The position numbers were made by a program, and so were the translations under genes. From positions 1 to 18,064 of the forward strand of contig DASSKW010000059.1 in NCBI GenBank assembly GCA_035690065.1: a DNA stretch of 18,064 bases, in the 5' to 3' direction. This stretch comes from DASSKW01 sp035690065. GTDB lineage: Bacteria > Pseudomonadota > Gammaproteobacteria > Natronospirales > REEB76. This document shows positions 6,919-14,130 of this stretch, piece by piece. How positions within the stretch are numbered: position 1 is the stretch's first letter; each line of letters opens with the position of its first letter. A model generated the notes under the pieces. It was given only the letters and a program-made list of their open reading frames with translations. It did not search any database and was not told the origin of the DNA.

Positions 6919-7314
6919 ATGAGTATGACTGATCCCATTGCCGATATGCTCACCCGCATTCGCAACGCCCAACAGATCGGACGTGGCGAAGTCAGCATGC
7001 CTGCATCCAAGATCAAGTTCGAGATCGCCCGCGTCCTCAAGGACGAAGGCTATATCGAGAATTTCGCTCCCCGTGAACAGGACGGCAAGCAGTCGCTGGC
7101 TGTGACCCTGAAATATCATGAGGGCCGGCCGGTCATCGAGCGCATCCAGCGCATCAGCAAGCCGGGCCTGCGCGTGTACAAGGGCAAGGATGAACTGCCC
7201 CGCGTGCTGGGTGGCCTGGGTATCGCAGTGATCTCCACCCCCAAAGGCGTGATGAGCGACCGTGCCGCGCGTGCCGCGGGTCAGGGTGGCGAAGTCATCT
7301 GCGTCGTCTCGTAA
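6919..7314 (+). CDS. rpsH: 30S ribosomal protein S8
   Basis: The product has 131 residues (130 in E. coli). It opens MSMTDPIADMLTRIRNAQ. It has the C-terminal rRNA-binding signature region GLGIAVISTPKGVMSDRAAR (about residues 97-116) and ends GGEVICVVS. S8 binds helix 21 of 16S rRNA and, in E. coli, represses the spc operon by binding a mimic in the rplE mRNA. The start ATG at 6919 has TAAGGAT upstream. Confidence 0.98.
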   Translation: MSMTDPIADMLTRIRNAQQIGRGEVSMPASKIKFEIARVLKDEGYIENFAPREQDGKQSLAVTLKYHEGRPVIERIQRISKPGLRVYKGKDELPRVLGGLGIAVISTPKGVMSDRAARAAGQGGEVICVVS

Positions 7315-7335
7315 CCGGTTGCAAGGATCCGTCCC

Positions 7336-7869
7336 ATGTCCAGAGTAGCCAAACAGCCGATTCCGCTCCCCAAGGGCGTCGAAGCGATGGTCTCCGCCGA
7401 TGCGGTGACCATCAAGGCATCGAAAGGCAGTATCACGATTCCGTTGCACGCAGCGGTGCAGGTCAAAAATGACAACGGCGTGTTGCATGTCGCGGTCAAG
7501 GAAGGTCATCCGGAAGCGGATGCCCAGGCCGGTACTGTGCGTGCGTTGCTGAACAATGCGGTACAAGGCGTCGCGCATGGCTTCCAGAAGAAGCTGGAGC
7601 TGGTCGGCGTCGGTTATCGCGCCCAGGCGCAGGGCAAGATGTTGAACCTGACGCTTGGTTTCTCGCATCCGGTGAATTACAAGATTCCGGACGGCATCAA
7701 TATCGAGACGCCGAGCCAGACCGAGATCCTGGTCAAGGGCATAGATTTGCAGAAAGTCGGCCAGGTGGCCGCAGATATTCGCGCTTATCGGCCGCCGGAA
7801 CCCTACAAGGGCAAGGGCGTGCGTTACTCCGATGAGCGTGTGGTCCTCAAAGAGGCCAAGAAGAAATAA
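7336..7869 (+). CDS. rplF: 50S ribosomal protein L6
   Basis: The product has 177 residues, the same as E. coli L6. Two related alpha/beta domains are visible: an N-terminal one starting MSRVAKQPIPLPKGV, and a C-terminal one with KLELVGVGYRAQAQGK. It ends in the L6 signature PEPYKGKGVRYSDE (about residues 154-167). L6 lies near the sarcin-ricin loop and the factor-binding site. AAGGATCC upstream gives a reasonable ribosome binding site. rplR follows after 15 nt. Confidence 0.98.
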   Translation: MSRVAKQPIPLPKGVEAMVSADAVTIKASKGSITIPLHAAVQVKNDNGVLHVAVKEGHPEADAQAGTVRALLNNAVQGVAHGFQKKLELVGVGYRAQAQGKMLNLTLGFSHPVNYKIPDGINIETPSQTEILVKGIDLQKVGQVAADIRAYRPPEPYKGKGVRYSDERVVLKEAKKK

Positions 7870-7884
7870 CGGGTGGTATGAGCG

Positions 7885-8250
7885 ATGGATAAGAAACCGA
7901 TGGAAAAGAAACAGGCACGTCTGCGCCGCGCGCGTCGTGCCCGTGCCCGGATCCGCGAGCTGGGAGCATACCGTCTCACGGTACACCGCACGCCGAGCCA
8001 CATCTATGCGCAGATCATTGCCCCTGAGGGCAAGGTCGTCGTGTCGGCTTCCACACTGGAAGCGGACATGAAGAAGAGCCTGAAGCAGACCGGCAACATC
8101 GCCGCCGCCAGCGCGGTCGGCAAGACCATCGCCGAGAAAGCCAAGCAGGCAGGGATCGAAACGGTCGCCTTCGACCGTTCCGGGTTCAAATATCACGGGC
8201 GTATCAAGGCCTTGGCCGATGCCGCACGTGAACACGGTTTGCAGTTCTAA
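7885..8250 (+). CDS. rplR: 50S ribosomal protein L18
   Basis: From the ATG at 7885 the product has 121 residues; E. coli L18 has 117. An ATG at 7900 would give 116 residues beginning MEKKQARLRRARRARAR and is a real alternative. The upstream site was kept because its MDKK start resembles the family start, but neither has a strong Shine-Dalgarno sequence. Conserved parts are the arginine-rich N terminus, LTVHRTPSHIYAQII and the end FDRSGFKYHGRIKALADAAREHGLQF taken as a region (about residues 96-121). L18 brings 5S rRNA into the 50S central protuberance. Confidence 0.97.
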   Translation: MDKKPMEKKQARLRRARRARARIRELGAYRLTVHRTPSHIYAQIIAPEGKVVVSASTLEADMKKSLKQTGNIAAASAVGKTIAEKAKQAGIETVAFDRSGFKYHGRIKALADAAREHGLQF

Positions 8251-8259
8251 GGGTGCAGC

Positions 8260-8769
8260 ATGGCGAAATTCGATAACCTTCCGGATAGCGGTGACGGCCT
8301 CCAAGAGAAGCTGGTCGCGGTAAACCGTGTCGCCAAGGTCGTGAAAGGCGGACGTCAGTTCGGCTTCACCGCCCTGACCGTGGTCGGCGACGGCGACGGC
8401 AAGGTCGGTTTCGGCTACGGCAAGGCACGCGAAGTGCCGAACGCGGTCTCCAAGGCCATGGAACAGGCGCGCAAGAATCTGCGTCATGTGCAACTGCGCG
8501 ATGGCACGCTGTTCTACGCGATGAATGCGCGTCACGGCGCCACCCGGGTCTATATGCAACCCGCTTCGCAAGGTACCGGCATCATCGCCGGCGGTGCGAT
8601 GCGTGCAGTGCTGGAAGTCGCCGGCGTCAAGAACGTGCTGGCCAAGAGTTACGGTTCGCGTAATCCCATCAACGTGGTGCGGGCGACGCTGAACGCGCTC
8701 ACCGGCATGCACTCGCCGCACGACATCGCAGCGAAACGCGGCAAGTCGCTCGACGAGATCAAGGGCTAA
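8260..8769 (+). CDS. rpsE: 30S ribosomal protein S5
   Basis: The product has 169 residues (167 in E. coli). The N-terminal dsRNA-binding-like domain carries KLVAVNRVAKVVKGGRQFGF, then GKVGFGYGKAREVPNAVSKA. The C-terminal domain has GTGIIAGGAMRAVLEVAGV and KSYGSRNPINVVRATLNAL. S5 helps form the mRNA entry channel and affects decoding accuracy; changes in the VKGGRQFG loop cause spectinomycin resistance in E. coli. The sequence looks wild type there by eye. It starts 9 nt after rplR and is followed after 3 nt by rpmD. Confidence 0.98.
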   Translation: MAKFDNLPDSGDGLQEKLVAVNRVAKVVKGGRQFGFTALTVVGDGDGKVGFGYGKAREVPNAVSKAMEQARKNLRHVQLRDGTLFYAMNARHGATRVYMQPASQGTGIIAGGAMRAVLEVAGVKNVLAKSYGSRNPINVVRATLNALTGMHSPHDIAAKRGKSLDEIKG

Positions 8770-8772
8770 GTC

Positions 8773-8967
8773 ATGAGCAAGGCTAACGTCAAACAGATCA
8801 AGATCACGCAGCTGAAGAGCAGCTTCGGCCGGCTGCAAAGTCACCGTGATTGTCTGCGCGGGCTGGGCCTGCGTCGTATACATCAGACCATCAGTGTGCA
8901 GGACACGCCCGAGAATCGCGGCATGATCAACAAGGTGTCCTACATGCTGCAGGTGGAGGAGAAATGA
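8773..8967 (+). CDS. rpmD: 50S ribosomal protein L30
   Basis: The product has 64 residues (59 in E. coli). It contains KQIKITQLKSSFGRLQSHRD and then LRGLGLRRIHQTISVQDTPE, the standard L30 core, and ends MLQVEEK. L30 is a small 23S-binding protein absent from some bacterial groups; its presence at this place between rpsE and rplO is the usual order. The stop TGA lies just before the likely rplO start at 8970. Confidence 0.97.
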   Translation: MSKANVKQIKITQLKSSFGRLQSHRDCLRGLGLRRIHQTISVQDTPENRGMINKVSYMLQVEEK

Positions 8968-8969
8968 CC

Positions 8970-9404
8970 ATGCGTCTCAATACGCTCTCGCCTGCGGTCG
9001 GCAGCAAGACCGGCAAGAAGCGCCTCGGGCGTGGCACCGGTTCGGGTCTGGGCAAGACGTCGGGCAAGGGCCACAAGGGTCAGTACGCCCGCAAGGGTGG
9101 CTACCACAAAGTCGGTTTCGAAGGCGGCCAGATGCCGCTGCAACGCCGTCTGCCCAAGGTCGGATTCCGTTCTGCGATCAAATCCAGCCGTGCGGAAGTC
9201 CGCCTGGACAGCCTCGCGCGCGTGGAAGCCGAAGTCATCGACGTACTGACTCTGATCAGCGCCGGCCTGGTGCCGGTGGGGACTGATCGGGTCAAGGTCA
9301 TCGTCGGCGGCGAAATCAAGAAGAAAGTCACGCTCAAGGGCATCGTCCCCACCAAGGGTGCGCGTGCTGCGATTGAAGCGGCTGGCGGCAAGGTGGAAGA
9401 CTAA
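8970..9404 (+). CDS. rplO: 50S ribosomal protein L15
   Basis: The ATG at 8970 gives 144 residues, exactly the E. coli length, starting MRLNTLSPAVGSK. GGAGGAG at 8955-8961 lies 8 nt upstream of it. An ATG at 8964 (overlapping the rpmD stop) would add two residues but is only 2 nt from that site. The glycine- and lysine-rich N-terminal arm (RLGRGTGSGLGKTSGKGHKG, about residues 18-37) and the globular C-terminal domain are both present. L15 is a late-assembly 23S binder. secY follows after 2 nt, so coupling is likely. Confidence 0.97.
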   Translation: MRLNTLSPAVGSKTGKKRLGRGTGSGLGKTSGKGHKGQYARKGGYHKVGFEGGQMPLQRRLPKVGFRSAIKSSRAEVRLDSLARVEAEVIDVLTLISAGLVPVGTDRVKVIVGGEIKKKVTLKGIVPTKGARAAIEAAGGKVED

Positions 9405-9406
9405 CA

Positions 9407-10744
9407 GTGTCACGCAACGGCGCCGGCATCATGGGTTCGCTGTCGCAGATCGGCAAACTGTCCGATCTGCGCAAGCGGCTCTTTTTCCTGATCGGCGCTC
9501 TGGTGGTGTTCCGGATCGGGACGCATATCCCGGTGCCGGGCATCGACCCGACTGCGCTGGCGCGCCTGTTCAATCAGCATTCCGGCGGCATCCTCGACAT
9601 GTTCAACATGTTCTCGGGTGGTGCGCTCAAGCGGCTTTCGATCTTCGCACTCGGCGTGATGCCGTATATCTCCGCCTCCATCATCATGCAGATGCTGGCG
9701 GTAGTGGTACCGAGCCTGGAAGCCTTGCGCAAGGAAGGCCAGTCCGGTCAGCGCATCATCACCAAGTACACCCGCTGGGGCACTGTCGTGTTGGCGTTCT
9801 TCCAGTCAATCGGCGCGGCACTCGCGCTGCAGGGCCAGGGCGTCGCGATTACGCCGGGCTTCACCTTCGTGTTCACGGCGACCATCAGCCTGGTGACCGG
9901 GACCATGTTCCTGATGTGGATCGGCGAGCAGGTCACCGAGCGTGGTATCGGCAACGGTATCTCGATGATCATCTTTGCCGGCATCATCTCCGGTCTGCCG
10001 GCCGCCTTCGGCGGTACCCTGGACCTGGTGCGGACCGGGCAGATGAATCCGATCATCGCCATCGTGGTGTTGGCACTGGTACTGGCGGTCACGGCATTCG
10101 TGGTGTTCGTGGAGCGCGGCCAGCGTCGCATCACCGTGAACTATGCCAAGCGTCAGCAGGGTCGCCGCATGTATGCCGCGCAGACCAGCCATCTACCGCT
10201 CAAGTTGAACATGTCGGGCGTGATCCCGCCGATCTTCGCGTCTTCGATCATCCTGTTCCCGGCCACCATCGGTAACTGGTTCGGTCAGAATCCGCATTTC
10301 GCCTGGTTGCAGCGTTTCGGTGCCTTGATGTCACCCGGCCAGCCCATATATGTGATGCTGTACGGTGGCCTGATCATCTTCTTCTGTTTCTTCTATACCG
10401 CCCTGGTGTTCAACTCCAAGGAGACGGCCGAGAACCTGAAGAAGTCCGGCGCCTTCATCCCGGGCATCCGGCCTGGCCAGCAGACCGCCGCCTATATCGA
10501 TACGGTGCTGACCAAGCTCACGTTCTGGGGCGCCATCTACGTCACCGCCGTCTGTCTGCTGCCGGAGTTCCTGATCCTGTACTGGAATGTACCGTTCTAT
10601 TTCGGTGGCACCTCGCTGCTGATCGACGTGGTGGTGGTGATGGATTTCATGTCGCAGCTGCAGGCGCACATGATGTCGCATCAATACGAGGGCCTGCTGC
10701 GCAAGGCCAACCTCAGGGGCTATGGCCGCAGCGGCCTGCAATAA
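9407..10744 (+). CDS. secY: Preprotein translocase subunit SecY
   Basis: The product has 445 residues (443 in E. coli). The start is GTG at 9407, 2 nt after the rplO stop. It begins MSRNGAGIMGSLSQIGKLSDL, which matches the usual SecY N terminus better than the internal ATG at 9437. Hydrophobic segments are spread over the protein as expected for ten transmembrane helices. The plug region FSGGALKRLSIFALGVMPYI and the cytosolic loop with KSGAFIPGIRPGQQTA are recognisable. SecY forms the channel of the SecYEG translocon, used by SecA and by ribosomes carrying membrane proteins. It sits in its normal place at the end of the spc block. Confidence 0.98.
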   Translation: MSRNGAGIMGSLSQIGKLSDLRKRLFFLIGALVVFRIGTHIPVPGIDPTALARLFNQHSGGILDMFNMFSGGALKRLSIFALGVMPYISASIIMQMLAVVVPSLEALRKEGQSGQRIITKYTRWGTVVLAFFQSIGAALALQGQGVAITPGFTFVFTATISLVTGTMFLMWIGEQVTERGIGNGISMIIFAGIISGLPAAFGGTLDLVRTGQMNPIIAIVVLALVLAVTAFVVFVERGQRRITVNYAKRQQGRRMYAAQTSHLPLKLNMSGVIPPIFASSIILFPATIGNWFGQNPHFAWLQRFGALMSPGQPIYVMLYGGLIIFFCFFYTALVFNSKETAENLKKSGAFIPGIRPGQQTAAYIDTVLTKLTFWGAIYVTAVCLLPEFLILYWNVPFYFGGTSLLIDVVVVMDFMSQLQAHMMSHQYEGLLRKANLRGYGRSGLQ

Positions 10745-10754
10745 CGATTTTTTT

Positions 10755-10777
10755 GGTCCCCGGCGGTGCCGGGAACC
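10755..10777 (+). repeat. Hairpin between secY and rpmJ, preceded by a T run
   Basis: The arms GGTCCCCGGC (10755-10764) and GCCGGGAACC (10768-10777) pair at nine of ten positions around a 3-nt loop. A run of seven T residues lies before the stem (10748-10754), not after it, so this is not a plus-strand terminator. On the minus strand the stem is followed by A residues, so it is not a terminator there either. It might stabilise the upstream mRNA end or form part of the rpmJ leader. No function can be assigned. Confidence 0.5.
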
Positions 10778-10792
10778 TGTGGGAGTGGAGTC

Positions 10793-10906
10793 ATGAAAGT
10801 ACGTGCATCAGTGAAGAAGATTTGCCGAAACTGCAAGATCGTCCGGCGCGCAGGCGTGGTTCGGGTGATCTGCTCGGACGCGCGCCACAAGCAGCGTCAG
10901 GGCTGA
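10793..10906 (+). CDS. rpmJ: 50S ribosomal protein L36, zinc-binding form
   Basis: This short gene of 37 residues starts MKVRASVKKICRNCKIVRR and ends ICSDARHKQRQG. Cys11, Cys14, Cys27 and His32 form the CCCH zinc-ribbon ligand set, so this is the zinc-containing paralogue type. L36 is the smallest 50S protein and helps organise 23S rRNA near the stalk base. The Shine-Dalgarno sequence is GGGAGTGGAG, ending 3 nt before the ATG. Its place between secY and rpsM is the same as in E. coli. Confidence 0.97.
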   Translation: MKVRASVKKICRNCKIVRRAGVVRVICSDARHKQRQG

Positions 10907-10916
10907 GGTTTAGGCA

Positions 10917-10945
10917 TTGATTTTGGAAGGAAATTTCGGCAAAAT
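10917..10945 (+). promoter_or_regulatory. Possible internal promoter for rpsM-rplQ
   Basis: A -35 candidate TTGATT (10917-10922) and a -10 candidate CAAAAT (10940-10945) each match four of six consensus bases, with a 17-nt spacer. They lie in the 88-nt gap before rpsM, where E. coli places its alpha-operon promoter. The following leader contains a hairpin, 10956-10963 with 10968-10975, pairing at seven of eight positions with a GACA loop. In E. coli S4 represses translation at this leader. The motif match is modest, so confidence is limited. Confidence 0.4.
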
Positions 10946-10994
10946 TGCCCGTTTTCGCCCCGCGACAGCGGAGCGTACCAGGAGAGGCAGGTAA

Positions 10995-11351
10995 ATGGCC
11001 CGTATAGCTGGCATCAATATCCCAGCCAACAAGCACACCGTCATCGGTCTGCAGAGCATTTTTGGCATTGGTCAAACGCGCGCCAAGAAGGTGTGCGAAG
11101 CCTCTGGCGTGAAGCCGGAGACCAAGGTGAAGGATCTGACCGACGCCGAGGTGGAAGCGCTGCGCGCCCAGGTGAGCAAGTTCACGGTGGAGGGTGACCT
11201 GCGCCGCGAGAATTCCATGAGCATCAAGCGGCTCATGGACCTCAGTTGCTACCGCGGCCTCCGGCACCGCCGCGGCTTGCCGGTGCGCGGTCAGCGTACC
11301 CGCACCAATGCGCGTACCCGCAAGGGTCGTCGCAAAGCCATCACCAAGTAA
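10995..11351 (+). CDS. rpsM: 30S ribosomal protein S13
   Basis: The product has 118 residues, the E. coli length. It begins MARIAGINIPANKHTVIGLQ, contains the helix-two-turn-helix region IFGIGQTRAKKVCEASGV (about residues 22-39), and ends in the basic tail with RGQRTRTNARTRKGRRKA. S13 sits at the top of the 30S head, forms intersubunit bridges and touches P-site tRNA with its tail. AGGAGAGG upstream is a strong ribosome binding site. It is the first gene after the 88-nt leader and is followed by rpsK after 25 nt. Confidence 0.98.
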   Translation: MARIAGINIPANKHTVIGLQSIFGIGQTRAKKVCEASGVKPETKVKDLTDAEVEALRAQVSKFTVEGDLRRENSMSIKRLMDLSCYRGLRHRRGLPVRGQRTRTNARTRKGRRKAITK

Positions 11352-11376
11352 TTACTGATTCAAGCAGGGTAAGTTC

Positions 11377-11778
11377 ATGGCAGACGCCAAGACCACGACA
11401 GCCAGTACACCGCGCAAGCGGGCCAAGAAGAACGTAGTGGACGCCATCGCGCATGTCCATGCGTCCTTCAACAACACCATCATCACCATCAGTGATCGCC
11501 AGGGTAATGTGCTGTGCTGGGCGACCTCTGGTGGCTCGGGCTTCCGCGGTTCGCGCAAGTCCACCCCGTTCGCAGCCCAGGTGGCGGCGGAGCGGGCCGG
11601 CAATGTGGCACTCGAATACGGCGTCAAGAACATGGAAGTACAGGTCAAGGGCCCCGGCCCGGGCCGCGAATCTGCCGTGCGTGCGTTGCACAATCTCGGT
11701 TTCAAGGTGGCGAATATCTCGGATGTGACGCCGATCCCGCATAACGGCTGCCGTCCTCCCAAGAAGCGCCGCGTTTAA
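11377..11778 (+). CDS. rpsK: 30S ribosomal protein S11
   Basis: The product has 133 residues (129 in E. coli), the extra residues lying in the variable N terminus. The core shows HVHASFNNTIITISDRQGN (about residues 27-45), then GGSGFRGSRKSTPFAAQVAA. The C-terminal signature VKGPGPGRESAVRAL and the universal ending ISDVTPIPHNGCRPPKKRRV complete the match. S11 lies on the 30S platform beside the E-site codon. rpsD follows after 15 nt. Confidence 0.98.
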   Translation: MADAKTTTASTPRKRAKKNVVDAIAHVHASFNNTIITISDRQGNVLCWATSGGSGFRGSRKSTPFAAQVAAERAGNVALEYGVKNMEVQVKGPGPGRESAVRALHNLGFKVANISDVTPIPHNGCRPPKKRRV

Positions 11779-11793
11779 AGAGGCATATAGTTC

Positions 11794-12414
11794 ATGGCTC
11801 GTTATATCGGACCCAAGTGCAAACTCTCCCGGCGTGAAGGCACGGACCTGTTCCTCAAGAGCAGTGCGCGCTCGCTGGAATCGAAATGCCGCATCCAGTC
11901 GGCCCCCGGTCAGCACGGTGCCAAGCGCACGCGCTTGTCGGATTACGGTGTGCAGCTGCGCGAGAAGCAGAAACTGCGTCGCATGTATGGTGTGCTGGAA
12001 CGTCAGTTCCGCCGCTACTACAAGGAAGCGACCCGCCGTACTGGTGCCACCGGCCAGACCCTGTTGCAGATCCTGGAATGCCGGCTCGACAACGTCGTAT
12101 ACCGGATGGGGTTTGCCGCGACGCGCGCTGAAGCCCGTCAGCTGGTCGGCCACAAGGCCATCGAAGTCAATGGCAAGAGCGTCAACATCCCGTCCTATCA
12201 GGTGCAAGCTGAGGATGTGATCTCGGTGCGCGAACGCGCCCGCAAGCAGTTGCGCATCCAGTCTGCGCTGCAGGTCGCCAAGCAGGTCGGCTTCCCGGAA
12301 TGGGTCGAAGTGGATGATTCGAAGATGAGCGGCAAGTTCAAGGCCGTACCGGAACGTACAGATTTCCTGCCCGACATCAACGAAAACCTCGTCGTCGAGC
12401 TTTACTCCAAGTAA
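11794..12414 (+). CDS. rpsD: 30S ribosomal protein S4
   Basis: The 206-residue length equals E. coli S4. The N-terminal domain begins MARYIGPKCKLSRREGTDLF. An S4 RNA-binding domain (about residues 96-160) contains LECRLDNVVYRMGFAATRAE and ARQLVGHKAIEVNGKSVNIP. The N terminus has Cys9 and Cys32 but not the four-cysteine zinc cluster of some bacterial S4 proteins. S4 starts 30S assembly at the 16S 5' domain and in E. coli represses the alpha operon; a leader that could be its target lies at 10946-10994. Confidence 0.98.
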   Translation: MARYIGPKCKLSRREGTDLFLKSSARSLESKCRIQSAPGQHGAKRTRLSDYGVQLREKQKLRRMYGVLERQFRRYYKEATRRTGATGQTLLQILECRLDNVVYRMGFAATRAEARQLVGHKAIEVNGKSVNIPSYQVQAEDVISVRERARKQLRIQSALQVAKQVGFPEWVEVDDSKMSGKFKAVPERTDFLPDINENLVVELYSK

Positions 12415-12441
12415 TCGGTTTTTCCGCGAGGGATGTATCCC

Positions 12442-13422
12442 ATGCAAGGTTCAGTAATGGAATTTTTGAAGCCACGCCTGGTCGGCGTGCAGGCGCACTC
12501 CGAGCATCAGACCCGGGTAGTGCTGGAACCGCTGGAACGCGGTTTCGGTCATACCCTTGGCAATGCACTGCGTCGCATCCTGTTGTCTTCGATGCCGGGT
12601 TCCGCAGTGGTGGAAGTCGAGATCGAAGGCGTGCTGCACGAGTACACCTCCATCGAGGGCGTGCAGGAAGACGTGGTCGAGATCATGCTCAACCTCAAGA
12701 ATCTCGCCATCCGCATGCATACGCGCGACGAAGTGACGTTGACGCTGGCCAAGAAAGGTCCGGGCGCAGTCACCGCGGCCGATATCCAGTTGGATCACGA
12801 CATCGAGATCGTGAACAAGGATATGGTCATCGCGCATCTGAACAGCGCGGGTTCCCTGAACATGAAGCTCAAGATCAAGCGTGGTCGTGGCTATCAGCCT
12901 GCCAACACGCGCCTGCAGTTCGAGGAAGAGAGCCGTCCGATCGGCCGTCTGCAGCTGGATGCGTCATTCAGCCCGGTGCGTCGCGTCACCTACTCGGTGG
13001 AAAGCGCGCGCGTCGAACAGCGCACCGACCTCGACAAGCTGGTCATCGACATCGAGACCAATGGCACCATCGATCCGGAAGAAGCTATCCGGCGTGCTGC
13101 CAGCATCCTGTCCGAGCAGCTCACCGCGTTCGTGGACCTCAAGGGCCGCGATGCGGCGTCGGGTCATGCGGATGCGCATTTCGATCCGATCCTGTTGAAG
13201 TCGGTGGACGATCTGGAATTGACCGTGCGTTCCGCCAACTGCCTCAAGCAGGAAAACATCCAGTACATCGGTGACCTGGTGCAGAAGACCGAAGTCGAGC
13301 TGCTCAAGACTCCGAACCTGGGCAAGAAATCGCTGACCGAGATCAAGGACGTGCTCGCGCAGCATGAACTGGCGCTCGGCATGAAGCTTGAGAACTGGCC
13401 GCCGGCGAGTCTCAAGAAGTAA
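12442..13422 (+). CDS. rpoA: DNA-directed RNA polymerase alpha subunit
   Basis: The ATG at 12442 gives 326 residues beginning MQGSVMEFLKPRLVGV, like E. coli RpoA (329). GAGGG at 12428-12432 is 9 nt upstream, which favours it over ATGs at 12433 and 12457. The N-terminal domain contains RGFGHTLGNALRRILLSSMP, needed for dimerisation and for beta/beta' assembly. After a short linker the C-terminal domain (about residues 240-318) has ELTVRSANCLKQENI; Arg263 and Asn266 correspond to E. coli Arg265 and Asn268, which contact UP elements. It sits between rpsD and rplQ as usual, so polymerase supply is tied to ribosomal protein genes. Confidence 0.98.
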   Translation: MQGSVMEFLKPRLVGVQAHSEHQTRVVLEPLERGFGHTLGNALRRILLSSMPGSAVVEVEIEGVLHEYTSIEGVQEDVVEIMLNLKNLAIRMHTRDEVTLTLAKKGPGAVTAADIQLDHDIEIVNKDMVIAHLNSAGSLNMKLKIKRGRGYQPANTRLQFEEESRPIGRLQLDASFSPVRRVTYSVESARVEQRTDLDKLVIDIETNGTIDPEEAIRRAASILSEQLTAFVDLKGRDAASGHADAHFDPILLKSVDDLELTVRSANCLKQENIQYIGDLVQKTEVELLKTPNLGKKSLTEIKDVLAQHELALGMKLENWPPASLKK

Positions 13423-13459
13423 ATCTGCTACCAAACGTTGAAGTAAAGGTTATAAGGCG

Positions 13460-14041
13460 ATGCGTCACCAGAATACCGGCAGACAACTGAGCCGCAACAG
13501 CTCCCACCGTGCTGCGCTGATGCGCAACATGGCCGCAGCCTTGCTGCGTTACGAGACCATCCGCACCACGGTACCGAAGGCCAAAGAGTTGCGCCGCGTG
13601 GTGGAGCCGTTGATCACGCTCGCCAAGCAGGACAGCGTCGCCAAACGTCGTCTCGCGTTCGCGCGGTTGCGCGACGATGCCGTGGTCGCGAAACTCTTCA
13701 CCGATATCGGTCCGCATTACCAGGCGCGTCCGGGCGGTTATACCCGGATCCTGAAGCATGGTCTGCGCGCCGGGGACAAGGCGCCGATGGCAGTCATGCA
13801 ATTAGTCGACCGCGAAGCGGCCGCCAACGCTGCCGCCGCACAGCCAGCCGAGAAGAAAGCCAAGGTCAAAGCGGAGAAGCCCTCCAAGGCTGAAAAGCCG
13901 GCCAAGGCCGCTAAAGCTGAAGCCAAGCCGGCCAAGAAAGCCAAAGCGGAAAAGAAAGCCGCTCCGGCCAAAGCCAAAACTGAAAAGAAACCGGCTGCCA
14001 AGAAGGCGGCCAAGAAAGTCACCAAGAAAGCTGAGAAGTAA
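13460..14041 (+). CDS. rplQ: 50S ribosomal protein L17 with long Lys/Ala-rich C-terminal tail
   Basis: Residues 1-120 are an ordinary L17: MRHQNTGRQLSRNSSHRAAL, KAKELRRVVEPLITLAKQDS, RPGGYTRILKHGLRAGDKAP and MAVMQLVDREA. E. coli L17 ends at residue 127, but this one continues to 193. In the last 63 residues I count 26 lysines and 20 alanines, with repeats such as KAEKP, PAKKA and KKAAKK, resembling histone H1-like tails. The tail is in frame, is read through to a single stop and precedes the operon terminator. It is probably disordered and could bind rRNA or other nucleic acid; this is inference. L17 lies near the tunnel exit on the 50S surface. Confidence 0.96.
   Translation: MRHQNTGRQLSRNSSHRAALMRNMAAALLRYETIRTTVPKAKELRRVVEPLITLAKQDSVAKRRLAFARLRDDAVVAKLFTDIGPHYQARPGGYTRILKHGLRAGDKAPMAVMQLVDREAAANAAAAQPAEKKAKVKAEKPSKAEKPAKAAKAEAKPAKKAKAEKKAAPAKAKTEKKPAAKKAAKKVTKKAEK
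13850..14038 (+). repeat. Low-complexity Lys/Ala repeat tract coding the L17 tail
   Basis: This purine-rich stretch repeats variants of GCCAAGAAAGCC and codes residues 131-193 of L17. The repeat units are imperfect (KAEK, KPAK, KKAA) and vary in codon choice. That suggests older expansion under protein-level selection rather than a fresh tandem duplication. Such tracts often differ in length between related strains. Confidence 0.75.
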
Positions 14042-14066
14042 ATTCCGCTTTTATCGAGTCGATGAG

Positions 14067-14093
14067 AAAGCCGGGCTTAGCCCGGCTTTTTTT
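14067..14093 (+). terminator. Intrinsic terminator of the ribosomal protein operon
   Basis: The arms AAAGCCGGGC (14067-14076) and GCCCGGCTTT (14080-14089) form a perfect 10-bp stem with a TTA loop, continuing into a run of seven T residues (14087-14093). It lies 25 nt after the rplQ stop. This is a textbook rho-independent terminator on the plus strand and marks the end of the long ribosomal protein transcript. Confidence 0.93.
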
Positions 14094-14130
14094 ATTGGGG
14101 TATCCCGGATTAGCGCGTGTTTTTGCAGGG

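Noticed and set aside
6895..8883. A 662-codon open frame on the minus strand opposite rpsH to rpmD
   Set aside because: It is fully antisense to six unmistakable ribosomal protein genes. Its sequence is rich in His, Asp, Leu and Arg with no recognisable domain. Strong GC-rich codon bias on the plus strand removes stops from this frame.
9358..10275. A 305-codon plus-strand frame overlapping rplO and secY
   Set aside because: It is an alternative frame of secY with low-complexity Arg, His, Gly and Gln content, whereas SecY itself is clear in the other frame.
11341..12447. A 368-codon minus-strand open frame opposite rpsK and rpsD
   Set aside because: It mirrors the codons of S11 and S4, has no plausible ribosome binding site and no family resemblance.
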